Shown here: positions 51,230-60,017 of the stretch, one piece after another
How positions within the stretch are numbered: position 1 is the stretch's first letter
How the letters are laid out: the number at the start of each line of letters is the position of its first letter
Assembly: GCF_014192105.1 (NCBI RefSeq)
Contig: NZ_JACHXK010000009.1
Span: 1-64,000 of the forward strand
DNA: 64,000 nucleotides
DNA from: Paenibacillus phyllosphaerae
Lineage (GTDB): Bacteria; Bacillota; Bacilli; Paenibacillales; Paenibacillaceae
Reading direction: 5' to 3'
Notes under the pieces: generated by a model
What the model saw: only the letters and a program-made list of their open reading frames with translations
Told to the model about the DNA's origin: nothing
The model's database searches: none
Program-made: the position numbers and the translations under genes

Positions 51230-53048
51230 TGGCGGTTTCCTCCTTGCAGCTTCGTTCAATGAGTCGGGCGACCAGTTCCTCCACGGTGAGGCAGACAGGC
51301 GAGATGCCGGCCATGTGGCTGAGGCGGACGATCTGCGGCGGAATAAGCCCGGCCTGCTCCAGCAGCGGCGCGCATTCGAACACCGTGCGCCCATCGGTAT
51401 CAAGCGCAACCTGCCCGTTGTGCATCACGATGACCCGATTCGCCCAATCGGCGACCAGCTGCATGTCGTGAGTGGCGACGATGACCGTCTGAACGCGGTC
51501 CTGCAGCCGATCGAGCAGCTCGGTCATCTCGCGCCGGCTGGCCAGGTCCAGACTGGCCGTCGGTTCGTCGAGGAGCATGATCTTCGGCCTCATCGCAAGG
51601 CCGATGGCAAGCGTCGCCCTGCGCTGCTGGCCGCCGCTCATGAGCCGCCCGTCGCGCTGCTCCAGCTCCTTGAGCCGGAAGCGGACCATGATGTCCTCGA
51701 TGAACGCTTCGTAATCCGGTATTCGGCGCGCCTTCAGGAAATATTCGACGTCCTTGCGGATGGAGTCTTCAATGAACATTTCCTCCGGGTTCTGAAAAAT
51801 AAACGCGACGTCATCCGAAAGCTCCTCAGGAGAGACGGCCCTCGTTATTTGCCCGCACACCGTTACCCGCCCCTGCTGGGGCTTGCGAATCCCGGAGATC
51901 AGGCGCATCAGCGTAGACTTGCCCGCGCCGTTATTGCCGATCAGGGCGATTCGGTCGCCTTCGTATAACGTCAGATTGACGCCGCGCAGGACGGGAGCCG
52001 TCGTGCGTGCCATATCCTTATAGCCATAAGTCACCTGCTCGAAGCGGACAAGTGGCTGCCGACCGGAACGACTGTCGGCTTCCTGCGGCAGCTCGTGGGT
52101 CTGCTTGTCCCTGGAGGAGACGTCATCACCGCTGTTCGAATGGTCAGGCTGATACCGATCTTTGCCCAGGGACAGATCGTCCAGCCAGTCGGCGGCTTGT
52201 GCCAGGGTCACCGGGTAGAGCGGACGGGAGGAAGCGGGCGAATCCTGCGTCGTCGGCGTAGTTCGTTCACGCAAACGATGAAAGGCTTCGGTCACTTGCG
52301 GCGGCTCAATATGGAGCTCACCCAGCTCACTTATGGCATTCAATGCCTCGCGGACAGGCTTCACCCAGCGGATGCGGCCGCGATCCATAAGCAGCATCGT
52401 ATTGCCGTATTCGGCGATGAACTCGGTATGATGTTCGATGACGATGATCGTCTTGCCGTGCACCTCGTTCAGGATGCGCAGCTTGTCATAGATCAACCGG
52501 GCGTGGAAAGGGTCCAGCTGCGCGACCGGTTCATCGACGACGATGACATCGGGGTCGAGCGACAGCGCGCCGGCGAGGGCGACCATATGCTTTTGCCCGC
52601 CGCTCAATTCCCAGATCCACTTGTCGCGCAGATGCGTGAGGCCGAGCAGCTGCAGCGCGCGCTCGCCGCGTTCGCGGTAATCCGCATAGCCGTAGTTGAG
52701 CGGGGCAAAGCAGGCTTCATCATAGACGCTCGGCCGGACGAGCTGATTCTCGAAGTCCTGGAAGACGTAAGCGACCTGCCGGGAAAGCGAGGAGACGGTC
52801 TGCTCATGGGCGGGAGCTCCGTTAATCAGCAGGCTGCCGCTGAAATCGCCGACGTAGTAGTTCGGAATGAGGCCGTTCAGGCATTTGCACAAGGTCGACT
52901 TGCCGCTTCCGTTGCCGCCGGCGATGGCGATGAAGTCGCCTCTGGCGATCGTAAGCGACACATCGCGCAAGACATCGTCCGTTGCGCCGGGATAACGAAA
53001 CGTTAGGCCATGGATCTCGATAATCGGTTCCTGTTGGTTAAGGTTCAT
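51216..53048 (-). CDS. Fused double ATPase of an ECF-type importer
   Basis: 610 residues: two ABC domains in one chain. The first (about 1-270) has GGNGSGKSTLCKCLNG, LSGGQKHMVALAG and VIVVDEPVAQLD; a variable polar linker rich in Ser/Asp follows; the second (about 325-590) has GNNGAGKSTLMRL, LMSGGQQRRATLAIG and IMLLDEPTASLDL. The fused arrangement resembles YkoD-type energising units, equal to an EcfA-EcfA' pair. The start codon overlaps the stop of the S gene (TAATG), and the end overlaps the T gene. Confidence 0.92.
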   Translation of the reverse strand: MNLNQQEPIIEIHGLTFRYPGATDDVLRDVSLTIARGDFIAIAGGNGSGKSTLCKCLNGLIPNYYVGDFSGSLLINGAPAHEQTVSSLSRQVAYVFQDFENQLVRPSVYDEACFAPLNYGYADYRERGERALQLLGLTHLRDKWIWELSGGQKHMVALAGALSLDPDVIVVDEPVAQLDPFHARLIYDKLRILNEVHGKTIIVIEHHTEFIAEYGNTMLLMDRGRIRWVKPVREALNAISELGELHIEPPQVTEAFHRLRERTTPTTQDSPASSRPLYPVTLAQAADWLDDLSLGKDRYQPDHSNSGDDVSSRDKQTHELPQEADSRSGRQPLVRFEQVTYGYKDMARTTAPVLRGVNLTLYEGDRIALIGNNGAGKSTLMRLISGIRKPQQGRVTVCGQITRAVSPEELSDDVAFIFQNPEEMFIEDSIRKDVEYFLKARRIPDYEAFIEDIMVRFRLKELEQRDGRLMSGGQQRRATLAIGLAMRPKIMLLDEPTASLDLASRREMTELLDRLQDRVQTVIVATHDMQLVADWANRVIVMHNGQVALDTDGRTVFECAPLLEQAGLIPPQIVRLSHMAGISPVCLTVEELVARLIERSCKEETAIGSC

Positions 53049-53911
53049 TAGAGCTTCCTCGCATGCGTGGCTTTGCGGGCGGAGCGGCGGATCGAGAAGA
53101 TCAGCGTCGCGACGAGCACGAGTGCCGCGGCGCCGATGCTGGCCCAGACGACCCCGTTGCCGTATTGCTCGACGAATTCAGGCTCCCAGACGGCGAAGTT
53201 AATGTCCGCTTCCGACATGAATTCGGCGGTGCCGGCGATCAGAATGAACAAGATGCTGAGCAGCATCAGCCGCGGAGAGGCGAACTCGCCGAAGGACGCC
53301 TTAACCCGGGTCTCGCGCGGCTTCATGCCGAGCAGAGGCTCGATCTTGCCATAGAGGCGCGGCACGAGATACAGCGTAGGCAGAAGGGTGAACAGCGTGC
53401 CGGAGACAATCATCGTATTCAGGAAGTTGACGCCTTCAATGACGAAGATACTCTCGGGAAGCCCGGGTACCGCCTCCAGATCCTCGATGCCGAAGCCGAC
53501 CTTCGCGATGTCGACGATGACGCTGAGCAGCTGATCGATGCCGATCGCGACATAGGCGGCAAGCGCCAGCTGACGGCGATTCGATGGATTGCTGACGAGC
53601 AGACCGGCGATGTAGACCGCAAGCGAGAACTCGATGAATTTCTCGACCTCGCCGAGACCGCCGAACTGGCCGAGCAGCAGCTCTCCGAAGATGACCTCGC
53701 CGAAGGAGGCACCAAGCGCCGCGTAGAGCGGATTGAACAGGATGGCGAGCGTAAGCGGCACGAACATGAAGTACTCGACCTTCAGCTCGATGAATCCGAG
53801 TTTCACCGAGGGGATCAGCTCCGTGAACATATTGGAGATGCCGTACAGCGACATCGCCAGAATAAAGACCATCAGCTTCTGGGACGACGTCATTTCATTG
53901 CGGGATAGCAT
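53048..53911 (-). CDS. Membrane substrate-binding (S) component of the ECF importer
   Basis: 287 residues from the ATG after AGGAGGG; a 15-codon extension upstream lacks support. About seven hydrophobic segments (for example LMVFILAMSLYGISNMF, YFMFVPLTLAILFNPLYAALGA, LMLLSILFILIAGTAEF, VVWASIGAAALVLVATLIF). The segment FGEVIFGE and position before the ATPase and T genes identify it as the S component, longer than the usual 180-200 residues. Substrate unknown; no riboswitch for a vitamin was seen in front of the operon. Confidence 0.7.
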   Translation of the reverse strand: MLSRNEMTSSQKLMVFILAMSLYGISNMFTELIPSVKLGFIELKVEYFMFVPLTLAILFNPLYAALGASFGEVIFGELLLGQFGGLGEVEKFIEFSLAVYIAGLLVSNPSNRRQLALAAYVAIGIDQLLSVIVDIAKVGFGIEDLEAVPGLPESIFVIEGVNFLNTMIVSGTLFTLLPTLYLVPRLYGKIEPLLGMKPRETRVKASFGEFASPRLMLLSILFILIAGTAEFMSEADINFAVWEPEFVEQYGNGVVWASIGAAALVLVATLIFSIRRSARKATHARKL

Positions 53912-54126
53912 GTGGAACCCTCCTATAATGATTTGGTCTGGCATGTGTTGGTTCAAAGTATAGGCAAGGATTGTTAATCCGGCGTCAACCGGAAATGGAT
54001 GTATTGTAAAATTTATTTCATAAAATTAAAAATGAAAAAATATTTTCATTGGGCGTCAAATTCTGCTAAGGTAGTACCAGATGAAAGTTGTCTATATCCA
54101 TGGATACACAAGGGAGAGAGAAACGG

Positions 54127-54957
54127 ATGAAGTGGGAGTTCGATGTTGGGAGGTTCTCGAAGAGCCAGCAGAAAATCGCCGATTTCGCCATGAAATCCGA
54201 GGACCGGCTGCTCTACTTCACCGAGGAGGAGATCGCTGCGCACACGGGCGTCAGCGTCGCGACGGTATCCCGGTTCTGGCGTTCCATCGGATATGCCAGC
54301 TTCAAGGAATTGAAGCGGGTTATGCAGGAAAGCCGTCAGGCTACGCCTGCCCGCAAGATGCAGCAGCTGCTCGACAAGCTGGAGCAAGACGACATGATGA
54401 GCGGCATACTGGCGATGAATATCGCCAATCTAGAGGAAACGGCGCGCAGGCTATCCCGCAGTGAGTTCGAACAGGCGGTCGAAGCGCTATGCTCGGCCAG
54501 AAGAATCTTCGCCTATGGCAGCGGGGCCACGGCGTTCCTGACGGACCTGCTTCAGTTCCGCTTGAACCGGATCGGGTTCGATGTACGCGTCATGGCGAGG
54601 AGCGGACATGAATTGTACGAGAATCTTGTCCATGCCGGAGAAGAAGATATCGTGGTCATCTTCGGCTTCGTACGAAGCTCGCCGGAGATTCAAGTGATTC
54701 TGTCCCAAGCCAAGGAGGCTGGGTATAAGACGCTTCTTATTACCGATCTGCTCGTCTCGGAGATGATCGAGGCGTGCAGCATCGTGCTCCAGGTAGATCG
54801 GGGCGAGATTGAAGGCTTCCATACGAATGCCGCGCCGCTGGCACTCGTCGATGGGCTGGCAGCCGCGGCGGCCAAGCGCAGCGGAGCGGCGGCGATGGAG
54901 CGACTCGAGCAGCTGCACGCATTAAGGAAGCGATATGTCAGCATGATTCCGAAATAA
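54127..54957 (+). CDS. RpiR-family transcriptional regulator
   Basis: 276 residues from the ATG after AGGGAGAGAG. N-terminal HTH_6 domain (FSKSQQKIADFAMKSEDRLLYFTEEEIAAHTGVSVATVSRFWRSIGY) and C-terminal SIS sugar-phosphate-binding domain (RRIFAYGSGATAFLTDLL, then VVIFGFVRSSPEIQVI). Divergent from the ECF importer and PHP hydrolase operon across a 215-bp AT-rich region, so it probably controls that operon in response to a phosphosugar. This would be unusual, as most ECF importers carry vitamins or metals. Confidence 0.88.
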   Translation: MKWEFDVGRFSKSQQKIADFAMKSEDRLLYFTEEEIAAHTGVSVATVSRFWRSIGYASFKELKRVMQESRQATPARKMQQLLDKLEQDDMMSGILAMNIANLEETARRLSRSEFEQAVEALCSARRIFAYGSGATAFLTDLLQFRLNRIGFDVRVMARSGHELYENLVHAGEEDIVVIFGFVRSSPEIQVILSQAKEAGYKTLLITDLLVSEMIEACSIVLQVDRGEIEGFHTNAAPLALVDGLAAAAAKRSGAAAMERLEQLHALRKRYVSMIPK

Positions 54958-54965
54958 CGGCAAGA

Positions 54966-55004
54966 GCAACGTCCCGATTCTAGTCTATCGGGGCGTTTTT
55001 TATT
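54966..55004 (+). terminator. Terminator of the rpiR-type gene
   Basis: AACGTCCCGAT/ATCGGGGCGTT hairpin with loop TCTAGTCT and T run. Confidence 0.87.
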
Positions 55005-55108
55005 TGGTCGGCACATAGGTCTCATTGGATAGCTGGATAACGTACCTTTTATGGCCACAGTCATATACTGGTTTATCTGATTATTCGCCTATGGAGGTCA
55101 TTTCTGAC

Positions 55109-55726
55109 ATGTACGGTTATCCGAGAGCCCAAGCTTTCCCGATGTATGTCTATCCGGCATACGCCTACCCTTCGAACGCCTATCCGTATTACGCTTATGC
55201 CAACATGCGGGCGTATCGTCCCGGCTACGTGACAGGCTACTACCCTGCATACATGCCGCATCCAGGGTCTTTGCCCGCTATACCGCGGTCAGACGTTGCA
55301 GAAGCGATGGAAATCAAGGATTACGGTCCGAATCCTACGGTCGTTAATATCGAACAGATGACGACGCGCAATGATACGTTCCGGACTGCATTGTGGACCG
55401 GCAAACATTTTCAGGTAACGGTCATGAGTATTCCCGTCGGCGAAGACATCGGCCTTGAAGTTCATCCCGCCACTGACCAATTCATTCGCATTGAGCAAGG
55501 GCAAGGCCTGGTTCAAATGGGGGACGCTCAAGACCAACTGGATTTTCAGAAAATGGCGCATGAAAATGAGACCATTATGGTTCCTGCCGGTACGTGGCAT
55601 AATGTCACGAACACCGGGGATAGGCCGCTGAAGGTATATGTCATCTATGCGCCGCCTGAGCATCCGCATGGGACCGTTCATGCAACGAAAGCCGAAGCGA
55701 CAGCAATGGAGAAGCACCAGCCATAG
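55109..55726 (+). CDS. Cupin protein with tyrosine/proline-rich N-terminus
   Basis: 205 residues from the ATG 11 bp after GGAGG. Residues 1-55 are low complexity, with repeating Tyr-Pro/Ala-Tyr units (YPAYAYP, YPYYAYA, GYYPAYMP), resembling spore-coat or surface-protein tails. Residues about 85-190 form a cupin with metal ligands EVHPATDQF and HNVTNTGDR, close to the YlbA/mannose-6-phosphate-isomerase-like cupin family. The Tyr-rich part could be cross-linked in a coat, which is inference. A single gene with its own terminator. Confidence 0.8.
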   Translation: MYGYPRAQAFPMYVYPAYAYPSNAYPYYAYANMRAYRPGYVTGYYPAYMPHPGSLPAIPRSDVAEAMEIKDYGPNPTVVNIEQMTTRNDTFRTALWTGKHFQVTVMSIPVGEDIGLEVHPATDQFIRIEQGQGLVQMGDAQDQLDFQKMAHENETIMVPAGTWHNVTNTGDRPLKVYVIYAPPEHPHGTVHATKAEATAMEKHQP

Positions 55727-55734
55727 GGGTAACA

Positions 55735-55781
55735 AGAACAACCGTTCATCGCCTGAGACCAGGGAGGAACGGTTGTTTTTT
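55735..55781 (+). terminator. Terminator of the cupin gene
   Basis: AACAACCGTTC/GAACGGTTGTT hairpin with T run. The 225 bp to the next gene hold nothing recognisable. Confidence 0.88.
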
Positions 55782-56006
55782 GGTGGTTGCATTGGAGGCG
55801 TATGCTACTTCGTGATCAGCAAGGCCGGCTGCCCGAACCGGCGCGAAGCATTTTGACTGGAGATCTGAGATCTATAAAGGATTCATGGAAAGGAGCATAT
55901 CCTGAGTTTCACCAGCATAAAAAACCGAGTGAACGAGACTTCTTCATCCGGAACACCGTATCTCATATGGATGAGGGATGATATCGAGGAGAAAGTAGGG
56001 GGTAGG

Positions 56007-56972
56007 ATGAAGGCAGTCTTATATGGGGCATATGGACCACCAGACGTATTGAAGATTCGCGAGGTAGCCAAGCCTGTCCCCAAAGATCATGAAATCTTAG
56101 TGAAAATCCATGCTACATCCGTAACGGCGGGGGATTGCAGAATGCGCAGGGCAGATCCATTCGCGGCCAGACTCTTCAACGGGCTGGTAAAACCTTCGAG
56201 AGTGCAAACTCTAGGCTTCGAGCTGTCTGGCGAGGTCGAAGCCATAGGGAGCAAGATTACGCGTTACCAAATAGGCGATGCCATTTTCGCCTCCTGCGGA
56301 TTCGGCTTCGGGGCCTATGCGGAGTACCGATGTCTGCCTGAGGATGGCATCATCGCATTGAAGCCGTCTAATCTCGATTACACGGAGGCTGCGGCCGTGC
56401 CGATCGGCGGAGGAACGGCCTTGCGATATCTGCGGGCAGGAGGGATCAAGCCGGGGCAACAGGTTCTTATCTATGGCGCATCCGGTAGCGTGGGCACCTA
56501 TGCGGTTCAGCTCGCTGCCCTTTTCGGCGCAGAAGTAACCGCCGTATGCAGCACAGACAACGTCGCGATGGTGAAGGCATTAGGCGCGAAGCACGTCATC
56601 GATTATACGAAGTCGGATTTCTCGCAGTTTGGCGAGCAGTATGACCTTATCTTCGATACGGTGGGCAAGAGCAGGTTCGCGAGCGGGATCAAGGCGCTGA
56701 AGCCCCAAGGCTATTATGTAAGCTCATACAGCGTTGGGCTCTCTCCGGGAGTCAATGGACTGTGGTTGAGAATGAGCAGCGGCAAGAAGCTGAGAACTCG
56801 AACGGAGAGGGAAAAACAAGAGGATTTGCTTTTTCTCAAGGCACGCCTGGAGGCGGGGGAGCTGCGGCCGGTCATCGATCGTTGTTACTCTCTTGAGCAG
56901 ATCGTGGAAGCGCATCGTTACGTGGACACGGGGCGCAAGAAGGGGAATGTCGTCATTCAGGTTGTGCATTAA
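56007..56972 (+). CDS. Medium-chain NAD(P)-dependent oxidoreductase (quinone-reductase type)
   Basis: 321 residues from the ATG after GGGGGTAGG; the frame upstream is not supported. N-terminal GroES-like domain (MKAVLYGAYGPPDVLKIREV, LGFELSGEVEAIG) and Rossmann domain with VLIYGASGSVGTYAVQLAALFGAEV near 150 and NVAMVKALGAKHVIDY. The structural and catalytic zinc cysteines of alcohol dehydrogenases are absent, pointing to the zinc-free quinone/enone-reductase branch. Substrate unknown. Confidence 0.88.
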   Translation: MKAVLYGAYGPPDVLKIREVAKPVPKDHEILVKIHATSVTAGDCRMRRADPFAARLFNGLVKPSRVQTLGFELSGEVEAIGSKITRYQIGDAIFASCGFGFGAYAEYRCLPEDGIIALKPSNLDYTEAAAVPIGGGTALRYLRAGGIKPGQQVLIYGASGSVGTYAVQLAALFGAEVTAVCSTDNVAMVKALGAKHVIDYTKSDFSQFGEQYDLIFDTVGKSRFASGIKALKPQGYYVSSYSVGLSPGVNGLWLRMSSGKKLRTRTEREKQEDLLFLKARLEAGELRPVIDRCYSLEQIVEAHRYVDTGRKKGNVVIQVVH

Positions 56973-56975
56973 ACA

Positions 56976-57025
56976 AGAAGCGGTAGTTTGGTTTATACTT
57001 GCGTTCACAACTACCGCTTTATTTC
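56976..57025. terminator. Two-way terminator between convergent genes
   Basis: AAGCGGTAGTT/AACTACCGCTT stem with a 20-nt inner part and TTTA tail on the plus side. Confidence 0.8.
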
Positions 57026-57053
57026 TGCAGATGCTCACTTCACTTCAGTTGCG

Positions 57054-58577
57054 TTATTGAATCTTTAGCTGCGTCAGCTGATGGTATTTGAGGTCATACT
57101 TTTCATAATAGTCCTCGCCGAATAGCGAGTAAGGACTGTGGCCGACTCCCCATAGTGTGCCGTCACGCTTCAGGAAGAGTGATTTCTCCGACGCCGCGGC
57201 TACTTGGTTAATCCCTGACATGAGAGGGATTCGGATTGGTTTTTCGATTCGATCGCCAATCGAAGTTGAACCGAGTTCACCGAATTCGTTATTCCCCCAA
57301 CCGAAAAGATTGCCTTTGACATCAATCGCGAAGAAATGGAACATTCCCGACTCGATTTTGGCTATTTGACTGAGCCCGGCTATTTGTTGAGGTCTTTCGG
57401 TAAATAGCCCTTGGTTCCCGAATATCCCGTTATTCCATTGGCCCCAACCCCAGACCGTACCGTCTTTACGAAGAGCGAGAGCGGCTGTGTTGCTCGTCGC
57501 CACCGTAACAACATTGCGCAGCTCTTGCAATTGAACGAGTTGGTCGGAATCAGGAGCTGTTTGCCACACCGTACCATTCTTCTTGACGACGATCGTAAAG
57601 GGGAAGCCGATCTTAACTTCCTTCACATTTGTCCACGGCAGCTTGAACGGTTTGGAGTAGATAATATTCGAAGGGCCAAAATCCATTTGGCCCAATCTCC
57701 CATTAAAGTTAGAGCCCCAGCCGAATACGTTACCGCTTCGGTCGATGACGATGGTTGAAGAATTGTTTTTCTCTAATGATAGGATGTTAGACAAACCTTT
57801 TACCTGCTGCGGCACTATGGTTACTTCATACGCTTGTTCTCCGTTTCCCCAGCCCGCGGCGTTATTAAAGCCCCATACCCATACCGTGCCATCCTTCTTG
57901 AGCGCCGCGCCGGTGTCCCAATCGGTCCGTGCTTGAACGACCCCTGTAAGTATACGCGTCGGTTTCTCAAAGAATTGCCCCCAGACCCACAGCTCTCCGT
58001 TCATGGTGACGATAGCTGCTTCGCCATCAATGCTTATCATTTTTACGGATTGTTTATAATAAGGATCAGTAATTCCCCAGACGCCTTTCTTGTGTAGCAT
58101 GGCCTCTTCAACAAGCGGTCTAAACTGCTCTGCGAGTGAATCATAAGGGCCGTTCACCGTTATCTTCGCATAGCCCGATCTCACCAGCAGTTCGTTAACA
58201 AACGTCCCGTCCTCCAAATAAAGCGCAGCCCAATAATGCTTATTACGATCCCGTTCTCCCCTAAAATCAATCATGATGGACGAGCCGGCGGGCAGCAGGC
58301 TCCTCATGTAACTTGTGGCATCCATGCCATTGCGAATCGGGGACAGAGCGGCAAGACGTACAGGCTCCGTCACTACGCTTCCCTCCGCATCCCGATACTT
58401 AACCTCCACATACATCCCGTCAAGGACGCGTATTACTTCCGCTTTCGTTTTTACCGCATTCGTTGATTCTTCAGCGATTGCGGATTCCGCGGATACAACA
58501 CTGACTACGGGGCTAGCGATTGTCGACAGTATGAAAATAACCGCAAGGAAGAAAAATAAGTTTAATCTGCTTTTCAT
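57054..58577 (-). CDS. Secreted protein: inactive-looking thermonuclease fold fused to RCC1 repeats
   Basis: 507 residues. Signal peptide (about 1-29), a staphylococcal-nuclease-like domain (about 43-165; KAEVIRVLDGMYVEVKY, RLAALSPIRNGMD, NELLVRSGYAKI, EEAMLHKKGVWG), then about six RCC1 repeats forming a probable beta-propeller (GELWVWGQF, GTVWVWGFNN, GNVFGWGSNFNGRLGQ, GTVWGWGQWNNG, GNLFGWGNNEFGELGS, GTLWGVGHSPYS). In the nuclease part the usual DTPE is replaced by LSPI and the second catalytic Arg region reads KHYWAALY, so it is probably not catalytic. Likely a surface or binding protein. Confidence 0.78.
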   Translation of the reverse strand: MKSRLNLFFFLAVIFILSTIASPVVSVVSAESAIAEESTNAVKTKAEVIRVLDGMYVEVKYRDAEGSVVTEPVRLAALSPIRNGMDATSYMRSLLPAGSSIMIDFRGERDRNKHYWAALYLEDGTFVNELLVRSGYAKITVNGPYDSLAEQFRPLVEEAMLHKKGVWGITDPYYKQSVKMISIDGEAAIVTMNGELWVWGQFFEKPTRILTGVVQARTDWDTGAALKKDGTVWVWGFNNAAGWGNGEQAYEVTIVPQQVKGLSNILSLEKNNSSTIVIDRSGNVFGWGSNFNGRLGQMDFGPSNIIYSKPFKLPWTNVKEVKIGFPFTIVVKKNGTVWQTAPDSDQLVQLQELRNVVTVATSNTAALALRKDGTVWGWGQWNNGIFGNQGLFTERPQQIAGLSQIAKIESGMFHFFAIDVKGNLFGWGNNEFGELGSTSIGDRIEKPIRIPLMSGINQVAAASEKSLFLKRDGTLWGVGHSPYSLFGEDYYEKYDLKYHQLTQLKIQ

Positions 58578-58800
58578 ATTCTTCGTAGATTGCCTCCTGC
58601 TCGATAATAGTTATTACGCCTATCATACCAATTGTAAGTTTTGACAGGAAGTTTCAATTGCAACCGATAGGGAAATCAGATGTCGGCAAGACAAGTATAT
58701 GACCGTGAATCTTTCACGCCCTAAACTAGTAGTAGGCCGCCATTTCCGAAATGTGTTATCTTTAGTAGGGTTAACCACTAATCGGATGAGGTGTGCATAG

Positions 58801-59352
58801 ATGAGCGAGTTTACGTATGGCAATATCATTCGGACGGCAGACAAAGCGAAGCTGATAGAGCATCTGCCTTCGGGCACGCCGCTGCTTCCGCTGGGCGAGA
58901 ATTGGTTGGCGTTCTTCACGACGGAGGATGGAGAGCTAGGCGCGTCGGAAGAGCTGGAGGCGCTGTCGGCGCATTGTCCGGTTTTATATTTCTTCCATCT
59001 GGAGGATCATGGCTGGGGCTTCGAAATCCACCATCAAGGCGAGATTGTCTCGAATCTGCAGGTGATCTATGAGTTGATCGGCGAGGATCTCGGCGAGTTG
59101 CTGGATATGAATGATCAGCCGCTTGAGCTCGAGGACTACGAGAATCAGAATCCGGATGCCGAAGCATTCAAGCTGTTCGGGCTGGATGACGCGAAGATTG
59201 CGGCGATTCAAGAGCTGCTGGCCGGTGATCTGACCTTCGATGAAGACGATTTCGTAGCCGTGGAGCAATTCAAAGCGCTGCTCGGCATCGAGGCGATGAG
59301 CTGGATCCGATACGATCGCACGGAAGATCGGGAAGAGATCGAATACGTCTAA
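58801..59352 (+). CDS. Acidic protein of unknown function
   Basis: 183 residues, ATG after GATGAGGTG. Highly acidic, no signal peptide or membrane helix. Segments LLPLGENWLAFFTTEDGELGA, YFFHLEDHGWGFEIHHQGEIVSNLQVIYEL and KLFGLDDAKIAAIQELL suggest a compact cytoplasmic alpha/beta protein. No family name can be given. It stands alone between terminators. Confidence 0.7.
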   Translation: MSEFTYGNIIRTADKAKLIEHLPSGTPLLPLGENWLAFFTTEDGELGASEELEALSAHCPVLYFFHLEDHGWGFEIHHQGEIVSNLQVIYELIGEDLGELLDMNDQPLELEDYENQNPDAEAFKLFGLDDAKIAAIQELLAGDLTFDEDDFVAVEQFKALLGIEAMSWIRYDRTEDREEIEYV

Positions 59353-59365
59353 AAAATGGACACAT

Positions 59366-59418
59366 TAAAAGACGGGAGTCGACAGCCGCAGGGCTGTAGG
59401 GACTCCGGTCTTTTGTTT
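59366..59418 (+). terminator. Terminator after the acidic protein gene
   Basis: AAAAGAC-GGGAGTC pairs with GACTCC-GGTCTTTT around an inner CAGCCGCAGGGCTG hairpin. Confidence 0.8.
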
Positions 59419-59556
59419 TTATGAGGGCGATGCCTCAAAGCTGCGGCCGCGGATCATCCGCCTATCTGAACCAATTGAGGACATATGTCCTTTCTAAACC
59501 GGCCCGAGATGGCGTTTAATAAGTGAAGAACATGAAGCGTAAGGGGAGAAGATAAC

Positions 59557-59982
59557 ATGAGAGGAGCTCTATTCGCCATTCTCGGCGGAGCTTTCATCAC
59601 GCTGCAAGGGGTGGCGAATACGCAGATCAGCCAGTCGATCGGCACGTGGCAGGCGGCGGCCCTGACCCAGTTCACGGGGTTTATCGTCGCCCTCATCATT
59701 CTGCTGTTCATGCGGGACGGCAAGCTGCAGGATTATAAACAGGTGAAGCCGTGGTACTTGTTCGGCGGCGCATTTGCGGCCATTATTATATTCAGCAACG
59801 TGAAGGCGATCGAAGAAATCGGCGTGACGATCTCGATCGCGGCGCTCTTGATCGCCCAGCTTGGCGTGACGTTCGCGATCGACAGCAACGGCTGGTTCGG
59901 CGTGGCCAAGCAGCGGATGAGGCTGCCGCAGTTTATCGGAATCGGAATGATGATTGCGGGCGTCGTCATTCTCAGCGTTTAA
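59557..59982 (+). CDS. YdcZ/DUF606-type DMT membrane transporter, first copy
   Basis: 141 residues, ATG after AAGGGGAG. Four to five helices; GGAFITLQGVANTQISQSIGTWQAAALTQFTGF and the final GIGMMIAGVVILSV are typical for the half-size drug/metabolite transporter family YdcZ (DUF606), which probably works as a dimer. It lies before a Crp-type regulator and a second such transporter. Confidence 0.82.
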   Translation: MRGALFAILGGAFITLQGVANTQISQSIGTWQAAALTQFTGFIVALIILLFMRDGKLQDYKQVKPWYLFGGAFAAIIIFSNVKAIEEIGVTISIAALLIAQLGVTFAIDSNGWFGVAKQRMRLPQFIGIGMMIAGVVILSV

Positions 59983-60017
59983 TAGGGGTACGAGGTTTTT
60001 GGGAGGGGAAGCGCGCG

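Noticed and set aside
53063..53908. Plus-strand frames opposite the ECF importer genes, including one of 281 codons
   Set aside because: Composition (Asp/Glu/Arg/Gln rich without a hydrophobic core) and exact opposition to a conserved membrane protein show they are shadows.
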